Shown: in pieces, positions 17,859 through 26,568 of the stretch
Layout: each line of letters opens with the position of its first letter
Position numbering within the stretch: the first letter of the stretch is position 1
Assembly: GCA_024232965.1 (NCBI GenBank)
Contig: JACKQF010000001.1
Location: forward strand, 310,001 to 374,000
DNA from: Verrucomicrobiaceae bacterium
GTDB taxonomy: Bacteria > Verrucomicrobiota > Verrucomicrobiia > Verrucomicrobiales > Verrucomicrobiaceae
Direction: 5' to 3'
DNA: 64,000 nt
Notes under the pieces: model-generated
Seen by the model: only the letters and a program-made list of their open reading frames with translations
Told to the model about the DNA's origin: nothing
Databases searched by the model: none
Made by a program: the position numbers and the translations under genes

Positions 17859-18203
17859 CTAGCTCATTTTGAGCTTCAGGTAGAACCAGTAGCAGAGCAC
17901 AATAAGGAAGACGAAGACGGGGGCGCGAAGCTCCCAGTCCATCGGCTTTTTGAAGGTGCCAAAGAACCCTGTGGGGATGGCGTCGGGAGCTTTGATCTGG
18001 GTGGATTGCCAGTCGATGGCATACTTTTCGCCAAGCTTGTAGAGGCCTTCTGACGCTGTGACCGAGTAATTTCCCATCGCGCCACGCAAGATGATCTGCC
18101 CTTTCTTCTGAAGGGCGATGACGAGCCTGTCGTCATGGGTCATGCTGCGAGCCCATGCGGCAATGAGGAGGCCTACTAGTAGAATCGGGAGCCATTTAAA
18201 CAT
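17859..18203 (-). CDS. Small two-TM membrane protein, unknown function
   Basis: The product is 114 residues. An N-terminal hydrophobic segment (MFKWLPILLVGLLIAAWA) and a C-terminal one (APVFVFLIVLCYWFYL) flank a soluble loop of about 70 residues. The loop is likely on the periplasmic side if the first segment is an uncleaved anchor. No family is recognised. It lies 53 bp after the cytochrome lipoprotein gene on the same strand. Confidence 0.7.
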   Translation of the reverse strand: MFKWLPILLVGLLIAAWARSMTHDDRLVIALQKKGQIILRGAMGNYSVTASEGLYKLGEKYAIDWQSTQIKAPDAIPTGFFGTFKKPMDWELRAPVFVFLIVLCYWFYLKLKMS

Positions 18204-18256
18204 GGCGGAGACTTTACAGGGCGGTCGCTTTTTCGTCTATGGTAAAAGCGACTGGG

Positions 18257-18739
18257 CTAGAAAGGACCAGCGCGCAAGGCCCCTGCGCTGCCTGCCGGCC
18301 AAGGGGCACCTTGGGCGATCCACCGTTGCAACACGGCGACATCGTCTTTGGTGATGCGTTGGCCCGCGGGTGGCATGGACTTTAGGTGCCCAGGGGACGA
18401 GCCGATGCGGGTGACGAAGTGGCTCTGCTCTGGGTGACCGGGGATGATGAAGCTGCCGAGCGCTCCGGTGCGAACGGCGGTTGCACGATTCGTTAAGTTC
18501 ATGCGACCGGGCAGGGCGTCTTGGTTATGGCACATCACGCAGCGGGTTTCGAGGATGGGCTTCACGTGATGGGAGAAATCGACGGTGCTCTTCAAGGCCC
18601 TCTCTTGCTCTGCTGCGGAGAGCACGTTGGTCCCAGCGGGATGAGTCTCTGAGTCCGCTGGGCTGCTGGACTGACAGGCAGGGATGAGCAAGGCGATTGC
18701 GGCGAGTTGTGGGAGGACGGTGAGCCGTGGCATCTTCAT
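18257..18739 (-). CDS. PSCyt1-type cytochrome lipoprotein
   Basis: The start is taken at 18739 (MKMPRLTVLPQLAAIALLIP), giving a lipobox LIPAC with Cys22; 160 residues. A single CxxCH haem motif (CVMCH) lies near residue 65, in the context 'VKPILETRCVMCHNQ' typical of planctomycete-type PSCyt1 domains. A second conserved element, MPPAGQRITKDDVAVLQRWI, follows. The protein should be a membrane-anchored periplasmic monohaem c-type cytochrome. It is divergent from the cupredoxin-PA14 gene (95 bp apart) and may serve as its electron partner; this is inference from position. Confidence 0.82.
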   Translation of the reverse strand: MKMPRLTVLPQLAAIALLIPACQSSSPADSETHPAGTNVLSAAEQERALKSTVDFSHHVKPILETRCVMCHNQDALPGRMNLTNRATAVRTGALGSFIIPGHPEQSHFVTRIGSSPGHLKSMPPAGQRITKDDVAVLQRWIAQGAPWPAGSAGALRAGPF

Positions 18740-18834
18740 GCCGAAATCTACGTCAGGATGTCGGATTGTCATCCTGTGCAGAGATGAATTTTGCGATTCG
18801 ACAAATGGTCGCATCTCTGTTTGATCTCCCGCCA

Positions 18835-20469
18835 ATGCGCAGATCCATTTTTCTATTGCTCACACTTCTGGTTGGTGTCCCGCTAGGGCTCGCTGCCAAG
18901 GAGGTAAAGGTCACCGTGAAGACAAAGGTGGCCCAAATGAAGTATGATCGCGAGGTGATCGAGGTGGAGCCTGGCGATCAGGTGGAGATCACTCTCGAAA
19001 ATGTGGATGACCTGCCCCACAATCTCGTCGTCTGTCGGCCTGCTGCAGAGGGAGCGAATGATAAGGGGATGGCTGTGGCCCAAATGGCTTGGAATTTGGG
19101 GGAATTGGGAATGGCGAAGGCTTGGATTCCCGATACCCCGAGGGTGATGGTGCACACGAAATTGGTAAACCCCCACGAAAGTGACACTCTCCGTTTCACC
19201 GCTCCAGATGAGGAGGTTGACTTGCCCTTTGTCTGTACCTTTCCGGGGCACGCGCTGCTGATGAATGGTACGATCAGCGTAGCGCGGCCATTGCCGCCGA
19301 TCCGTAATTTGCACTACCGCTACTACTTGCCTGCGAAGGGTGATCGGTACAAGCAGTTGCCTGATTTTTCAAAGCTGACGCCAGTGGAGGAGGGGCAGAT
19401 GCCTGCGGGCAAGGTGGACATTTCCATGCATCTGAAGGAGAAGAAAGGTAGCTTTGCCTATGTGTTTGAGGGGACACTGGAGTTCCCGAAGGACGGAGAG
19501 TACGAATTCGCGGTGGGTTCTGATGATGGCAACGAACTGTGGATCGATGGTAAGAAGGTGAGCGAACACAACAGCATTCACCCTTTTTCGGTGAAGAAGA
19601 AAAAGCTAAAGAAACAGAAGAAAGGGGATCATCACATCGAATTGCGTTACTTCGAGGGAGGTGGTCAGAAGCAGCTGTACTTAGGATGGAGCGGCCCTGG
19701 CTTTCAGAACCGGCCCTTGAGTGAAGGGGCTCTCGATGCAGGGCAGTTGCAGTCTGAGGAGGAGAAATTCGCGGGGATGCCGCTGGTTGTACGTGATGAG
19801 GCGAGGCTTTATCGCAACTTCATCGAGGGCAGTTCCCCGCGTGGTATTGCGGTGGGCTTTCCGGGTGGGGTGAATCTTTGCTGGGATGCGGATCAAATGA
19901 ACGTGGTGATGGTCTGGCAGGGAGCTTTCGTGGATGCGAAGCGGCATTGGACCGGCCGTGGTGCAGGCAATCAGCCGCCGCTCGGCTACGGCGTGGTCCG
20001 CACGGGGGAGGCCCCGCAGCATGGGGTGGCGCGGATCTCCGGATCGGATGCGGATTGGCCAGCGGCTGATCCAAAGGACGACTGGAAGTCGGGTGACTAT
20101 CGCTTTCAGGGGTATGAACTGGGCGAGCGACGGTTCCCTGTGTTTCGCTACGAATACGCCGGAGTGAAGGTGGAGGAGCGCTTTGAGGTCACGGGGGCTC
20201 TGAAGGATGGGACGCTGAAGCTACGCCGCATCGTTTCTTTGAGGGGGGACGGCGACGCTGCCGATCTGTTTTTCCTGGCCGCCGCGGGCAAAGTCACGGC
20301 GGTTGATGGTGGGTGGGCGTTGGGGCCTGCCCGCGAAGTGTTGCTGAAGGTGGATGGCGCCGTGCCTGTACTGCGTGCGAAGGGGAATGAACTGCGCGTG
20401 CCCGTGAAATTGACCCATGGGGAGGCGCAGATCTCCCTCAGCTATGAATGGCCAGTGGTGGCTAAGTAA
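18835..20469 (+). CDS. Secreted cupredoxin (type 1 copper)-PA14 protein
   Basis: The start is taken at 18835 (MRRSIFLLLTLLVGVPLG); 544 residues with a signal peptide. Residues about 22-150 form a plastocyanin/azurin-type domain with all type 1 copper ligands: His62 (DLPHNLV), Cys134, His139 and Met143 (CTFPGHALLM). A PA14-like beta-barrel follows at about 160-300 (FPKDGEYEFAVGSDDGNELW, a carbohydrate-binding fold). The C-terminal 240 residues have no assigned family and look beta-rich. The product probably combines sugar or polymer binding with electron transfer in the periplasm or outside. It lies 19 bp upstream of a propeller dehydrogenase-like gene, so an electron route from that enzyme is plausible. 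Confidence 0.83.
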   Translation: MRRSIFLLLTLLVGVPLGLAAKEVKVTVKTKVAQMKYDREVIEVEPGDQVEITLENVDDLPHNLVVCRPAAEGANDKGMAVAQMAWNLGELGMAKAWIPDTPRVMVHTKLVNPHESDTLRFTAPDEEVDLPFVCTFPGHALLMNGTISVARPLPPIRNLHYRYYLPAKGDRYKQLPDFSKLTPVEEGQMPAGKVDISMHLKEKKGSFAYVFEGTLEFPKDGEYEFAVGSDDGNELWIDGKKVSEHNSIHPFSVKKKKLKKQKKGDHHIELRYFEGGGQKQLYLGWSGPGFQNRPLSEGALDAGQLQSEEEKFAGMPLVVRDEARLYRNFIEGSSPRGIAVGFPGGVNLCWDADQMNVVMVWQGAFVDAKRHWTGRGAGNQPPLGYGVVRTGEAPQHGVARISGSDADWPAADPKDDWKSGDYRFQGYELGERRFPVFRYEYAGVKVEERFEVTGALKDGTLKLRRIVSLRGDGDAADLFFLAAAGKVTAVDGGWALGPAREVLLKVDGAVPVLRAKGNELRVPVKLTHGEAQISLSYEWPVVAK

Positions 20470-20488
20470 TCTTTGTTTTGTTGCTTTT

Positions 20489-21946
20489 ATGAGATCGCGT
20501 TTCTTTTTTCTAGCCTGCGTTGTGGCGCTTTCAGTGTCTGCCCGTGCGGCTGATCCTGTGGAGTCGGACTTTTACAAAATCGAACCCTTTACGCTGCCAG
20601 ACGGTCTTGTGGCGGAGGTGGGTTCGATTGAATTGTTGCCGGATCAGAAAGTGGCGTTTGGGACTCGTCGTGGCGAGATCTGGATCGTCGAAGGTGCGAT
20701 GGGCGCTGACGTGAGTCTGGCGAAGTTTACGAAGTTCGCCGAGGGGCTGCATGAGATCCTGGGGTTGGCCTGGAAGGATGGCTGGCTGTATGTCACGCAG
20801 CGCCCAGAAGTATCCCGCCTGAAGGATAAGGATGGCGATGGCCGGGCGGACCTTTTTGAGACGGTGAATGCGGGTTGGAACATCACGGGCGATTACCATG
20901 AGTATGCTTTTGGATCGCGCTTTGATCGGGAGGGGAATCTCTGGGCCACGCTCTGTCTGACGGGGTCCTTCCACTCCAGCGCGCCGTATCGGGGTTGGTG
21001 TGTGCGGATCACGCCGGATGGCAAAATGCTGCCGACCTGCGCGGGGTTGCGTTCGCCAGGTGGTGTCGGCTTCAATGCCGCGGGGGATGCGTTTTACACG
21101 GATAACCAGGGCGTCTGGAATGGCTCAAGTGCGCTCAAGTGGCTGAAGCCGGGCTCCTTCCATGGGAATTCGGAGGCCTTACGCTGGTGGGATGAAAAGG
21201 TGATGGGGCCAAAGCCTCTGGAGAGTGTCAGCGGGACTCGCATCACGGCGGAACGGGAACGTAATCCGCTGTTTGTCCCACCTTCCGTGATTTTGCCGCA
21301 TGATCGCATGGGGCACTCGCCAACGGGTTGGGACTACGATACCAATGGGAAGTTTGGTCCCTTCAAAGAGCAACTCTTGGTGGGCGAGCAGACGTACTCG
21401 ACCGTCGATCGCGTTTACCTTGAGAAGGTGAACGGTATCTATCAGGGGGCGTCATTTGAGTTTCTGAAAGGCTTCCAGTCGGGGCTAATCGGAGTCCGTA
21501 TGGCAGAGGACGGCACATTTTTTGCCGGTGGCTCTGACCGCGGGTGGGGATCGCGTGGCGGCAAGCCTTTTGACTTTGAGCGGGTGCGCTGGACGGGGAA
21601 GATGCCGTTTGAGATTCACGAGATCCATGCGCAACCCCAAGGATTTGAACTGACCTTCACCAAGCCAGTTGACGTGGCGACGGCAAAGGCTGCGGGGAGT
21701 TATGATATGGAAGCCTGGACGTATATCTGGCAGTCCAGCTATGGCAGTCCAGAGGTCGATCAAGTTAAGCCGAAGGTGGAGGTAATCTCGGTGGCGGACG
21801 ATGGGCTTTCTGTGCAGTTGAAGGTGGCGCCGCTGACGAAGGGGCATGTGCACGCGATCTCTGCGAAGGGCTTGCGCTCCAAAGACGGCGAGCCTGTCTT
21901 GCATCCGACTGGCTATTACACCCTGAATGAGATCCCGAATCCCTGA
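20489..21946 (+). CDS. Secreted beta-propeller sorbosone-dehydrogenase-like protein
   Basis: The start is taken at 20489 (MRSRFFFLACVVALSVSARA), a signal peptide; 485 residues. The chain has propeller-type repeats (GTRRGEIWIVEG, LGLAWKDGWLYVTQ) and a calcium-binding stretch LKDKDGDGRADLFETV, as in PVC membrane-bound dehydrogenases and L-sorbosone dehydrogenases. No CxxCH is present, so it lacks its own haem domain, unlike the 57536-60349 protein. The last 120 residues form an Ig/FN3-like beta domain (LTFTKPVDVATAKAAG). It follows the cupredoxin gene by 19 bp and precedes rnhA by 2 bp. Substrate is unknown. Confidence 0.78.
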   Translation: MRSRFFFLACVVALSVSARAADPVESDFYKIEPFTLPDGLVAEVGSIELLPDQKVAFGTRRGEIWIVEGAMGADVSLAKFTKFAEGLHEILGLAWKDGWLYVTQRPEVSRLKDKDGDGRADLFETVNAGWNITGDYHEYAFGSRFDREGNLWATLCLTGSFHSSAPYRGWCVRITPDGKMLPTCAGLRSPGGVGFNAAGDAFYTDNQGVWNGSSALKWLKPGSFHGNSEALRWWDEKVMGPKPLESVSGTRITAERERNPLFVPPSVILPHDRMGHSPTGWDYDTNGKFGPFKEQLLVGEQTYSTVDRVYLEKVNGIYQGASFEFLKGFQSGLIGVRMAEDGTFFAGGSDRGWGSRGGKPFDFERVRWTGKMPFEIHEIHAQPQGFELTFTKPVDVATAKAAGSYDMEAWTYIWQSSYGSPEVDQVKPKVEVISVADDGLSVQLKVAPLTKGHVHAISAKGLRSKDGEPVLHPTGYYTLNEIPNP

Positions 21947-21948
21947 TC

Positions 21949-22470
21949 GTGAGCGAAGAAAAAGCCAAAGCCATCCCAGTGGTGGAAATTTACACCGATG
22001 GCGGCTGCCAGGGGAATCCAGGCGTTGGGGGTTGGGGGGTGGTCTTGCGGTACAAGACCTTGCGGCGGCAGTTTTCTGGCGGCAGTCCTGCGACGACGAA
22101 CAATCGCATGGAATTGACGGCTGCGATCGAGGCCCTGAAGGCGTTGCTGAAGCCCTGCGCCGTCCACTTGCACACCGACTCTGAGTATGTGCGCAACGGC
22201 ATCACGAAATGGCTGGCGGGTTGGAGGCGCAATGGCTGGAAGACCAGCACGAAACAGCCCGTGAAAAATGCGGACCTGTGGCGCGAGTTGGAGTCTCATA
22301 CCATCCGCCACACGGTGACCTGGAAATGGGTGAAGGGACACGCCGGAGTGCCTGAAAATGAAGCCTGCGATCAACTCGCCACCGCCGCCATGCAAGAGAT
22401 CCGCAAGCATTACAGCGCGGCGGAACTCAGCGCAAAGCTGAAGATCTTCAAGGAGCGCGAGGAGGAATAG
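21949..22470 (+). CDS. rnhA: Ribonuclease HI
   Basis: The product is 173 residues, starting from GTG at 21949 two bases after the preceding stop. It degrades RNA in RNA-DNA hybrids. The catalytic carboxylates are visible: Asp in IYTDGGCQGNPG, Glu in NNRMELTAAIEAL, Asp in HTDSEYV, and the final Asp in ENEACDQLA. The basic-protrusion segment (WLAGWRRNGWKT) is present. A C-terminal extension of about 20 residues exceeds the usual E. coli length. The 3' end overlaps the convergent glycosyltransferase gene by 23 bp. Confidence 0.95.
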   Translation: MSEEKAKAIPVVEIYTDGGCQGNPGVGGWGVVLRYKTLRRQFSGGSPATTNNRMELTAAIEALKALLKPCAVHLHTDSEYVRNGITKWLAGWRRNGWKTSTKQPVKNADLWRELESHTIRHTVTWKWVKGHAGVPENEACDQLATAAMQEIRKHYSAAELSAKLKIFKEREEE

Positions 22471-24370
22471 CGGCCTCGGGCTTCAGACGGTAGAGTTGCT
22501 CAGTAAACTGCGCCTCTTCTTGGCCGTAGAAGGTGCCGACGTGCTCAAAGTCAGGACTTTTGATGACCCGATCCAGGAGTTCTGGGGAATTGCTCCGCGC
22601 CAGAACCTCGTGTGCATAACAGACATAGAGATCCCGCTTCTGGCTGCGCGCTTCCTTCATCAAGGCTTCGAGGTCAGCGACCGCTTCGAGCTTGTACGCA
22701 AAGGGATCATAGAGGGTGGCATTGGTCCAAAACGCTGCGAATAGGGTTGAAGGCTCCTTCTTGGCATCCGCACCCGCGTAGTGGGGGAAGGGGGCTCCGC
22801 GAACCGCCATGACGGCAGCTCGTTCGTCCTGGCGACCGGTGTGGGCGAGGTGGACGGCGAAGGTGCCGCAGGGCCAGAGCGACACGATTCCGACGAGAAC
22901 GGCGATCCAGCAGCGACCCTGCTTGGCCGTTTTGGCGAGCGCTGCACCGAAGGCCAGCACGACCCAGGGCAGGGCATAGACGATGTACCAGTAGTGCAGG
23001 AAGAGACCCTTCCGCGCCATCATGCCCCAGGCAAAGGTGATGGCCAACGGACTGCCGATGCCAATGAGTCGAAGAGCACTGCCGCGTCGAATCATCAGGA
23101 CGGTTCCCGTCACGATCATGCCGATCAACGCAACCATGCCCACCCATTGCCAGGGGTGCGCTCCCAGCCAGCGGGCCACGCTGAGGTTGATGGGGTTGTT
23201 CGGGACCGCATCCAGCCAACGAACTCCCGTGGTCAGGAAGCCGAGAATATCGCGCCACCAGAGCCAGTTCATGTTGCCGTGGATGCTGTCGTTTCGCTGG
23301 AGCATCTCCAAAAGCTGCGGGATCAGCGGCAGCAGCATTTGCACACACAGCATGGCGGCCAAGAGACCGGCCAGGGTCGGGCGGATGACTTGATCGATGC
23401 CGTGCGCCCCCTTCTTCCACAGCACCACCTGACGCAGCATCACCAGACCACAGAACACGGCGATGAAATACGCGGCCCCCATGAAGGCCCACAGGCACAA
23501 AAACACACCACCGCCAAAGCCCAACCAGTCTCGCCAACGCCCGGTTTGCAGGGCTGAATGCAGAAACAAAAAGATCACGGCGACGCCGAGGATCATCAGC
23601 GAATAGCCGCGCGCTTCAGTGGAATAGCGAATATGCCAACCATGCAGCGCCAAAGCCAAGGACGTGCCCCACGCGGCGACGTTGCCGCCAGTGCGGGCTG
23701 CCAGGATGGTCAACAGAACGATCGTCAGCAGTCCTGCGACGAGTGCGGGCAGACGGGCTGCCCATTCGACGATCTCTCCTTGGGAGGCGAGCCCCAGCTT
23801 TTGGCTCGCTGCCAAAGACAGCCTTGCCGCGACGGAGAACGGTTGCGAATTGTTGCCGACATTGTTCAGCCAAAACGTCTCGCCCCAGCGGGGTTCATCG
23901 AATTTTGGCAGAGGCGCTTTTTCGGGAGCAAACTCCCACAGGCCACCGTAGAGGCGCGCGTAGTTGTGGGCCTCGTCGTTGTAAAAACCCAAGGTCATGC
24001 GCGGGAGTCTCGCGGCTGTGGCGATCGCGAGGGCGATGAGCAGGATCCAGCCCCAGCGCACTTTCGGGCTGCTGGTTTCCTGCTGGATCGCCGGTCCGAT
24101 CCACCAGCGGGAGGTGAGCAGGAGCGCGATGAGCAGCCCAAGATTGACAACGGCTGCGCGCACGAAAAGCAGCTTGCCTGTGGACTCGATGCGCGGCTTC
24201 AGGCCTTTCGCGGCCAGCTTTGCACCGTCGTGCATCCAGCTTTCGCCCGCGAGGAACAAAAACACGACCAGCCCCAGGGCGATACTGCCTAACCCGATCA
24301 CAAACCTCCAAGCTAGGCGACGCCGAGCTGGGTCCGCGCTGTCTTGGAGATGAGTGAAGAGTTGTTTCAT
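22448..24370 (-). CDS. GT39/ArnT-like multipass glycosyltransferase
   Basis: The start is taken at 24370 (MKQLFTHLQDSADPARRRLA), because ATG there overlaps the stop of the upstream GT2 gene (ATGA). 640 residues with many predicted TM helices. After a short TM pair, the first periplasmic loop carries the acidic motif region LGFYNDEAHNYARLYG (about 115), equivalent to the D/E motif of polyprenyl-phosphate-dependent GT-C enzymes. The C-terminal 150 residues are soluble. It would transfer a sugar from a polyprenyl phosphate outside the cytoplasm. The GT2 gene just upstream is of the dolichyl-phosphate-sugar synthase type, a common pairing. Confidence 0.83.
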   Translation of the reverse strand: MKQLFTHLQDSADPARRRLAWRFVIGLGSIALGLVVFLFLAGESWMHDGAKLAAKGLKPRIESTGKLLFVRAAVVNLGLLIALLLTSRWWIGPAIQQETSSPKVRWGWILLIALAIATAARLPRMTLGFYNDEAHNYARLYGGLWEFAPEKAPLPKFDEPRWGETFWLNNVGNNSQPFSVAARLSLAASQKLGLASQGEIVEWAARLPALVAGLLTIVLLTILAARTGGNVAAWGTSLALALHGWHIRYSTEARGYSLMILGVAVIFLFLHSALQTGRWRDWLGFGGGVFLCLWAFMGAAYFIAVFCGLVMLRQVVLWKKGAHGIDQVIRPTLAGLLAAMLCVQMLLPLIPQLLEMLQRNDSIHGNMNWLWWRDILGFLTTGVRWLDAVPNNPINLSVARWLGAHPWQWVGMVALIGMIVTGTVLMIRRGSALRLIGIGSPLAITFAWGMMARKGLFLHYWYIVYALPWVVLAFGAALAKTAKQGRCWIAVLVGIVSLWPCGTFAVHLAHTGRQDERAAVMAVRGAPFPHYAGADAKKEPSTLFAAFWTNATLYDPFAYKLEAVADLEALMKEARSQKRDLYVCYAHEVLARSNSPELLDRVIKSPDFEHVGTFYGQEEAQFTEQLYRLKPEAAIPPRAP

Positions 24371-25128
24371 GCGGGTGGATCCACCTGCGAAACGGTCGTG
24401 CGCCGAGAGCCCGGATTCTGCAACCGCCACAGGAAATGCTGGGCGGAGAGTTTCAGGCACTGCAGACCATATCGGGCTGCCTTTGAGAACGGAATCGAAC
24501 TGCTGTCTTCTTCATAAACCGTCGGGCAGGTGACCTCGCAGGTGCGAAAACGGGCTTGGAGTGCTGCGACGAGGAGCTGGTTGTCAAAGATGAAGTCGTT
24601 GCGAAGGGCGTGAAAATCCACCTTCTCCAGTAGGCGACGGGAATAGGCGCGGTAACCGGTGTGATACTCGGTGTGGTAGGTGCCCAGGGCAAAGTCCATG
24701 GCGTTGCTCAATCCCCAGTTGGCCATGTAGCGCCACACGGGCATCCCGCCTGTCAGGGCGCCGACACCAGAGGTGCGGGATGCGAGGCAAAGATCATAGA
24801 AACCCGTGGCCAAGATCGCAGACATGGTTGGAACCAGTCGCGGGGTGTATTGATAGTCAGGGTGCAGCAACACGATGATGTCTGCGCCAGCGTCCAGGCC
24901 TGCCTGTAGGCAGCGTTTCACGTTGCCGCCGTAGTTTTGGTTGGTCTCGTTCACCTTCACGGTGATGCCGAGCGAGCGGGCGATCTCCGCGGTGCGATCT
25001 TTGGAGCAGTCATCGACGAGGATGACATCATCTGCGATCGTGCGGTCGATTTCAGCAACGGTTTTAGCGACCGTCTTTTCGGCATAATAGGCCGGCATGA
25101 CGACGGCGACGCGTTTTCCTTGGATCAT
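24367..25128 (-). CDS. GT2 polyprenyl-phosphate sugar transferase-like
   Basis: The product is 253 residues. The N-terminal Rossmann-like GT-A fold is clear: VAVVMPAYYAEKTVAKTV, ILVDDCSKDRTAEIA (nucleotide-sugar Asp), and HPDYQYTPRLVP in the DxD position. No TM segment is evident, as in dolichyl-phosphate mannose or glucose synthase-like enzymes. It overlaps the start of the GT39 gene by 4 bp and probably supplies the lipid-linked sugar donor for it. The specific sugar cannot be inferred. It follows the oxidoreductase gene by 34 bp. Confidence 0.86.
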   Translation of the reverse strand: MIQGKRVAVVMPAYYAEKTVAKTVAEIDRTIADDVILVDDCSKDRTAEIARSLGITVKVNETNQNYGGNVKRCLQAGLDAGADIIVLLHPDYQYTPRLVPTMSAILATGFYDLCLASRTSGVGALTGGMPVWRYMANWGLSNAMDFALGTYHTEYHTGYRAYSRRLLEKVDFHALRNDFIFDNQLLVAALQARFRTCEVTCPTVYEEDSSSIPFSKAARYGLQCLKLSAQHFLWRLQNPGSRRTTVSQVDPPA

Positions 25129-25162
25129 AAGCCGCCCATCCTGGACCGGGTTGCATCTTGAA

Positions 25163-26452
25163 TCAAGCGGCGGAGATCAGCACTTGCGCAGTTTCTGAGG
25201 CAAACATGATGGCGTGCGCCAGTCCAGTCGCTCCATATTGGATGCATGATTGGAGTAGCGAGCGATCTTCGCCAGAGGTCTGGCTGCGCTTGCGCAGTTC
25301 CTTGGCCGCTTTGAGGGCTTCCGTCTCTGGGAGTTCGACGTCATCCCAAGTCAGGGTTTGGCCGCGTTCGACATGCCGAACGATGCGTGCATTTTCGATC
25401 AGGCCAAGGGGAATCGCGTCGGGTACTTCAGAGATTAGAGAAGCCTCTCCGCGCAGGTCAAAGCAGCCGGGGGCCTTATCGATGTAGGTGCCTGGTCTGA
25501 TGTCACGCTTGGCCACGGACGCAACGGTGACCGTTGGGTCTGGGGAGTTATTCAAGAGTGGCCCTCCACCGCAAGCCACGCGGTGAATCGTTCGCAGCAT
25601 CTCCAGATGGCAGAGATGGTATGGACGGGTCAGAGTGAAGAAGGGGCCATCCCCGAGCTTGAAATAGCGGAGCACCTCTGGGCGCTCAAAAGTATGCTCG
25701 GCCACGATGAACACACCCGCTGGGAGTTCCCGGTTCAGAGTGTAATCGCTGATTGCCCTGCCGAGGCGCTTCGCCCGCCGGCCCAGGGATGCCCCAACGA
25801 GGTCGAGGGGCTGCCCGCCTTCGCCAAGCATTCCGCGGCAGGCTAAGGTTGCCCCAAGTCCGTTCGCCACCAGAGCCTGTTCCATCTGGATTTTGGTGCC
25901 ATCGGTGAAACTGGTCGTTTGCGCGACGCTGATGCCGTTCTTGTTCGCCCAATACTCCATTTCATCTGGGTGGGGCGTGTGATTCAGGAATCCCTTGATG
26001 TTCCCATAAACGAGCGGGTGGAAACCCATGCTCCGTGCTTCCTCTCCCAGTGCTGCGAGAGAACCTGGCTGGTCGCCCTCGGCTTCGGACAGAATGCCCT
26101 GCTCGCAGTAATACGATCCAACCGTCACGTGAAACTCTGTGGACATCGTGACGACGGGGCGTCCGGCTGCGAAGGCGGCTTCCACGACCTTTGCTCCCCA
26201 AACAACGCTGCCGCTGCATTCCACCACCAGATCACTACATTCTGCCAACTCTTCCGGAGATTGGGTCAGCAAGTCGGAGTCAATCTCATCGACATCTTCT
26301 GGCTTCCGACGGGACAGAACCTTGGAGATTGTGTAGGAATCATGGTTTGCCAAAAGTCCCAGAAGTCCTCGTGCAATGAAGCCTGTTCCGCTCACGCCCA
26401 CTCGAACGGGTCGGTCTTGGGGATGGAAAAAGGAAAGGGGCGTTCGGAGCAT
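25163..26452 (-). CDS. NAD(P)-dependent oxidoreductase with SAF domain
   Basis: The product is 429 residues. An N-terminal Rossmann fold begins VRVGVSGTGFIARGLLGLL; VVECSGSVVWGAKVVEAAF follows as in homoserine dehydrogenase-like and Gfo/Idh-type enzymes. The C-terminal part carries an SAF-like domain (KRDIRPGTYIDKAPGCFDLR, then IVRHVERGQTLTWDDVELP), of the kind found in sialic acid synthase and related proteins. The combination occurs in a family linked to surface sugar pathways, but its substrate is not established here. It is first in a minus-strand set with GT2 and GT39 genes, supporting a role in glycan precursor synthesis. Confidence 0.78.
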   Translation of the reverse strand: MLRTPLSFFHPQDRPVRVGVSGTGFIARGLLGLLANHDSYTISKVLSRRKPEDVDEIDSDLLTQSPEELAECSDLVVECSGSVVWGAKVVEAAFAAGRPVVTMSTEFHVTVGSYYCEQGILSEAEGDQPGSLAALGEEARSMGFHPLVYGNIKGFLNHTPHPDEMEYWANKNGISVAQTTSFTDGTKIQMEQALVANGLGATLACRGMLGEGGQPLDLVGASLGRRAKRLGRAISDYTLNRELPAGVFIVAEHTFERPEVLRYFKLGDGPFFTLTRPYHLCHLEMLRTIHRVACGGGPLLNNSPDPTVTVASVAKRDIRPGTYIDKAPGCFDLRGEASLISEVPDAIPLGLIENARIVRHVERGQTLTWDDVELPETEALKAAKELRKRSQTSGEDRSLLQSCIQYGATGLAHAIMFASETAQVLISAA

Positions 26453-26568
26453 GGAAGGTTATAGCTTGGATGAAAAACAGAGAAAACTAAAAAATCGAAA
26501 ATTCTTTGGTAACTTAGCGGTCAGAAGAGTGAAAGGCGCAAAGGTAGACGCAGGGGGACATATTCTGT

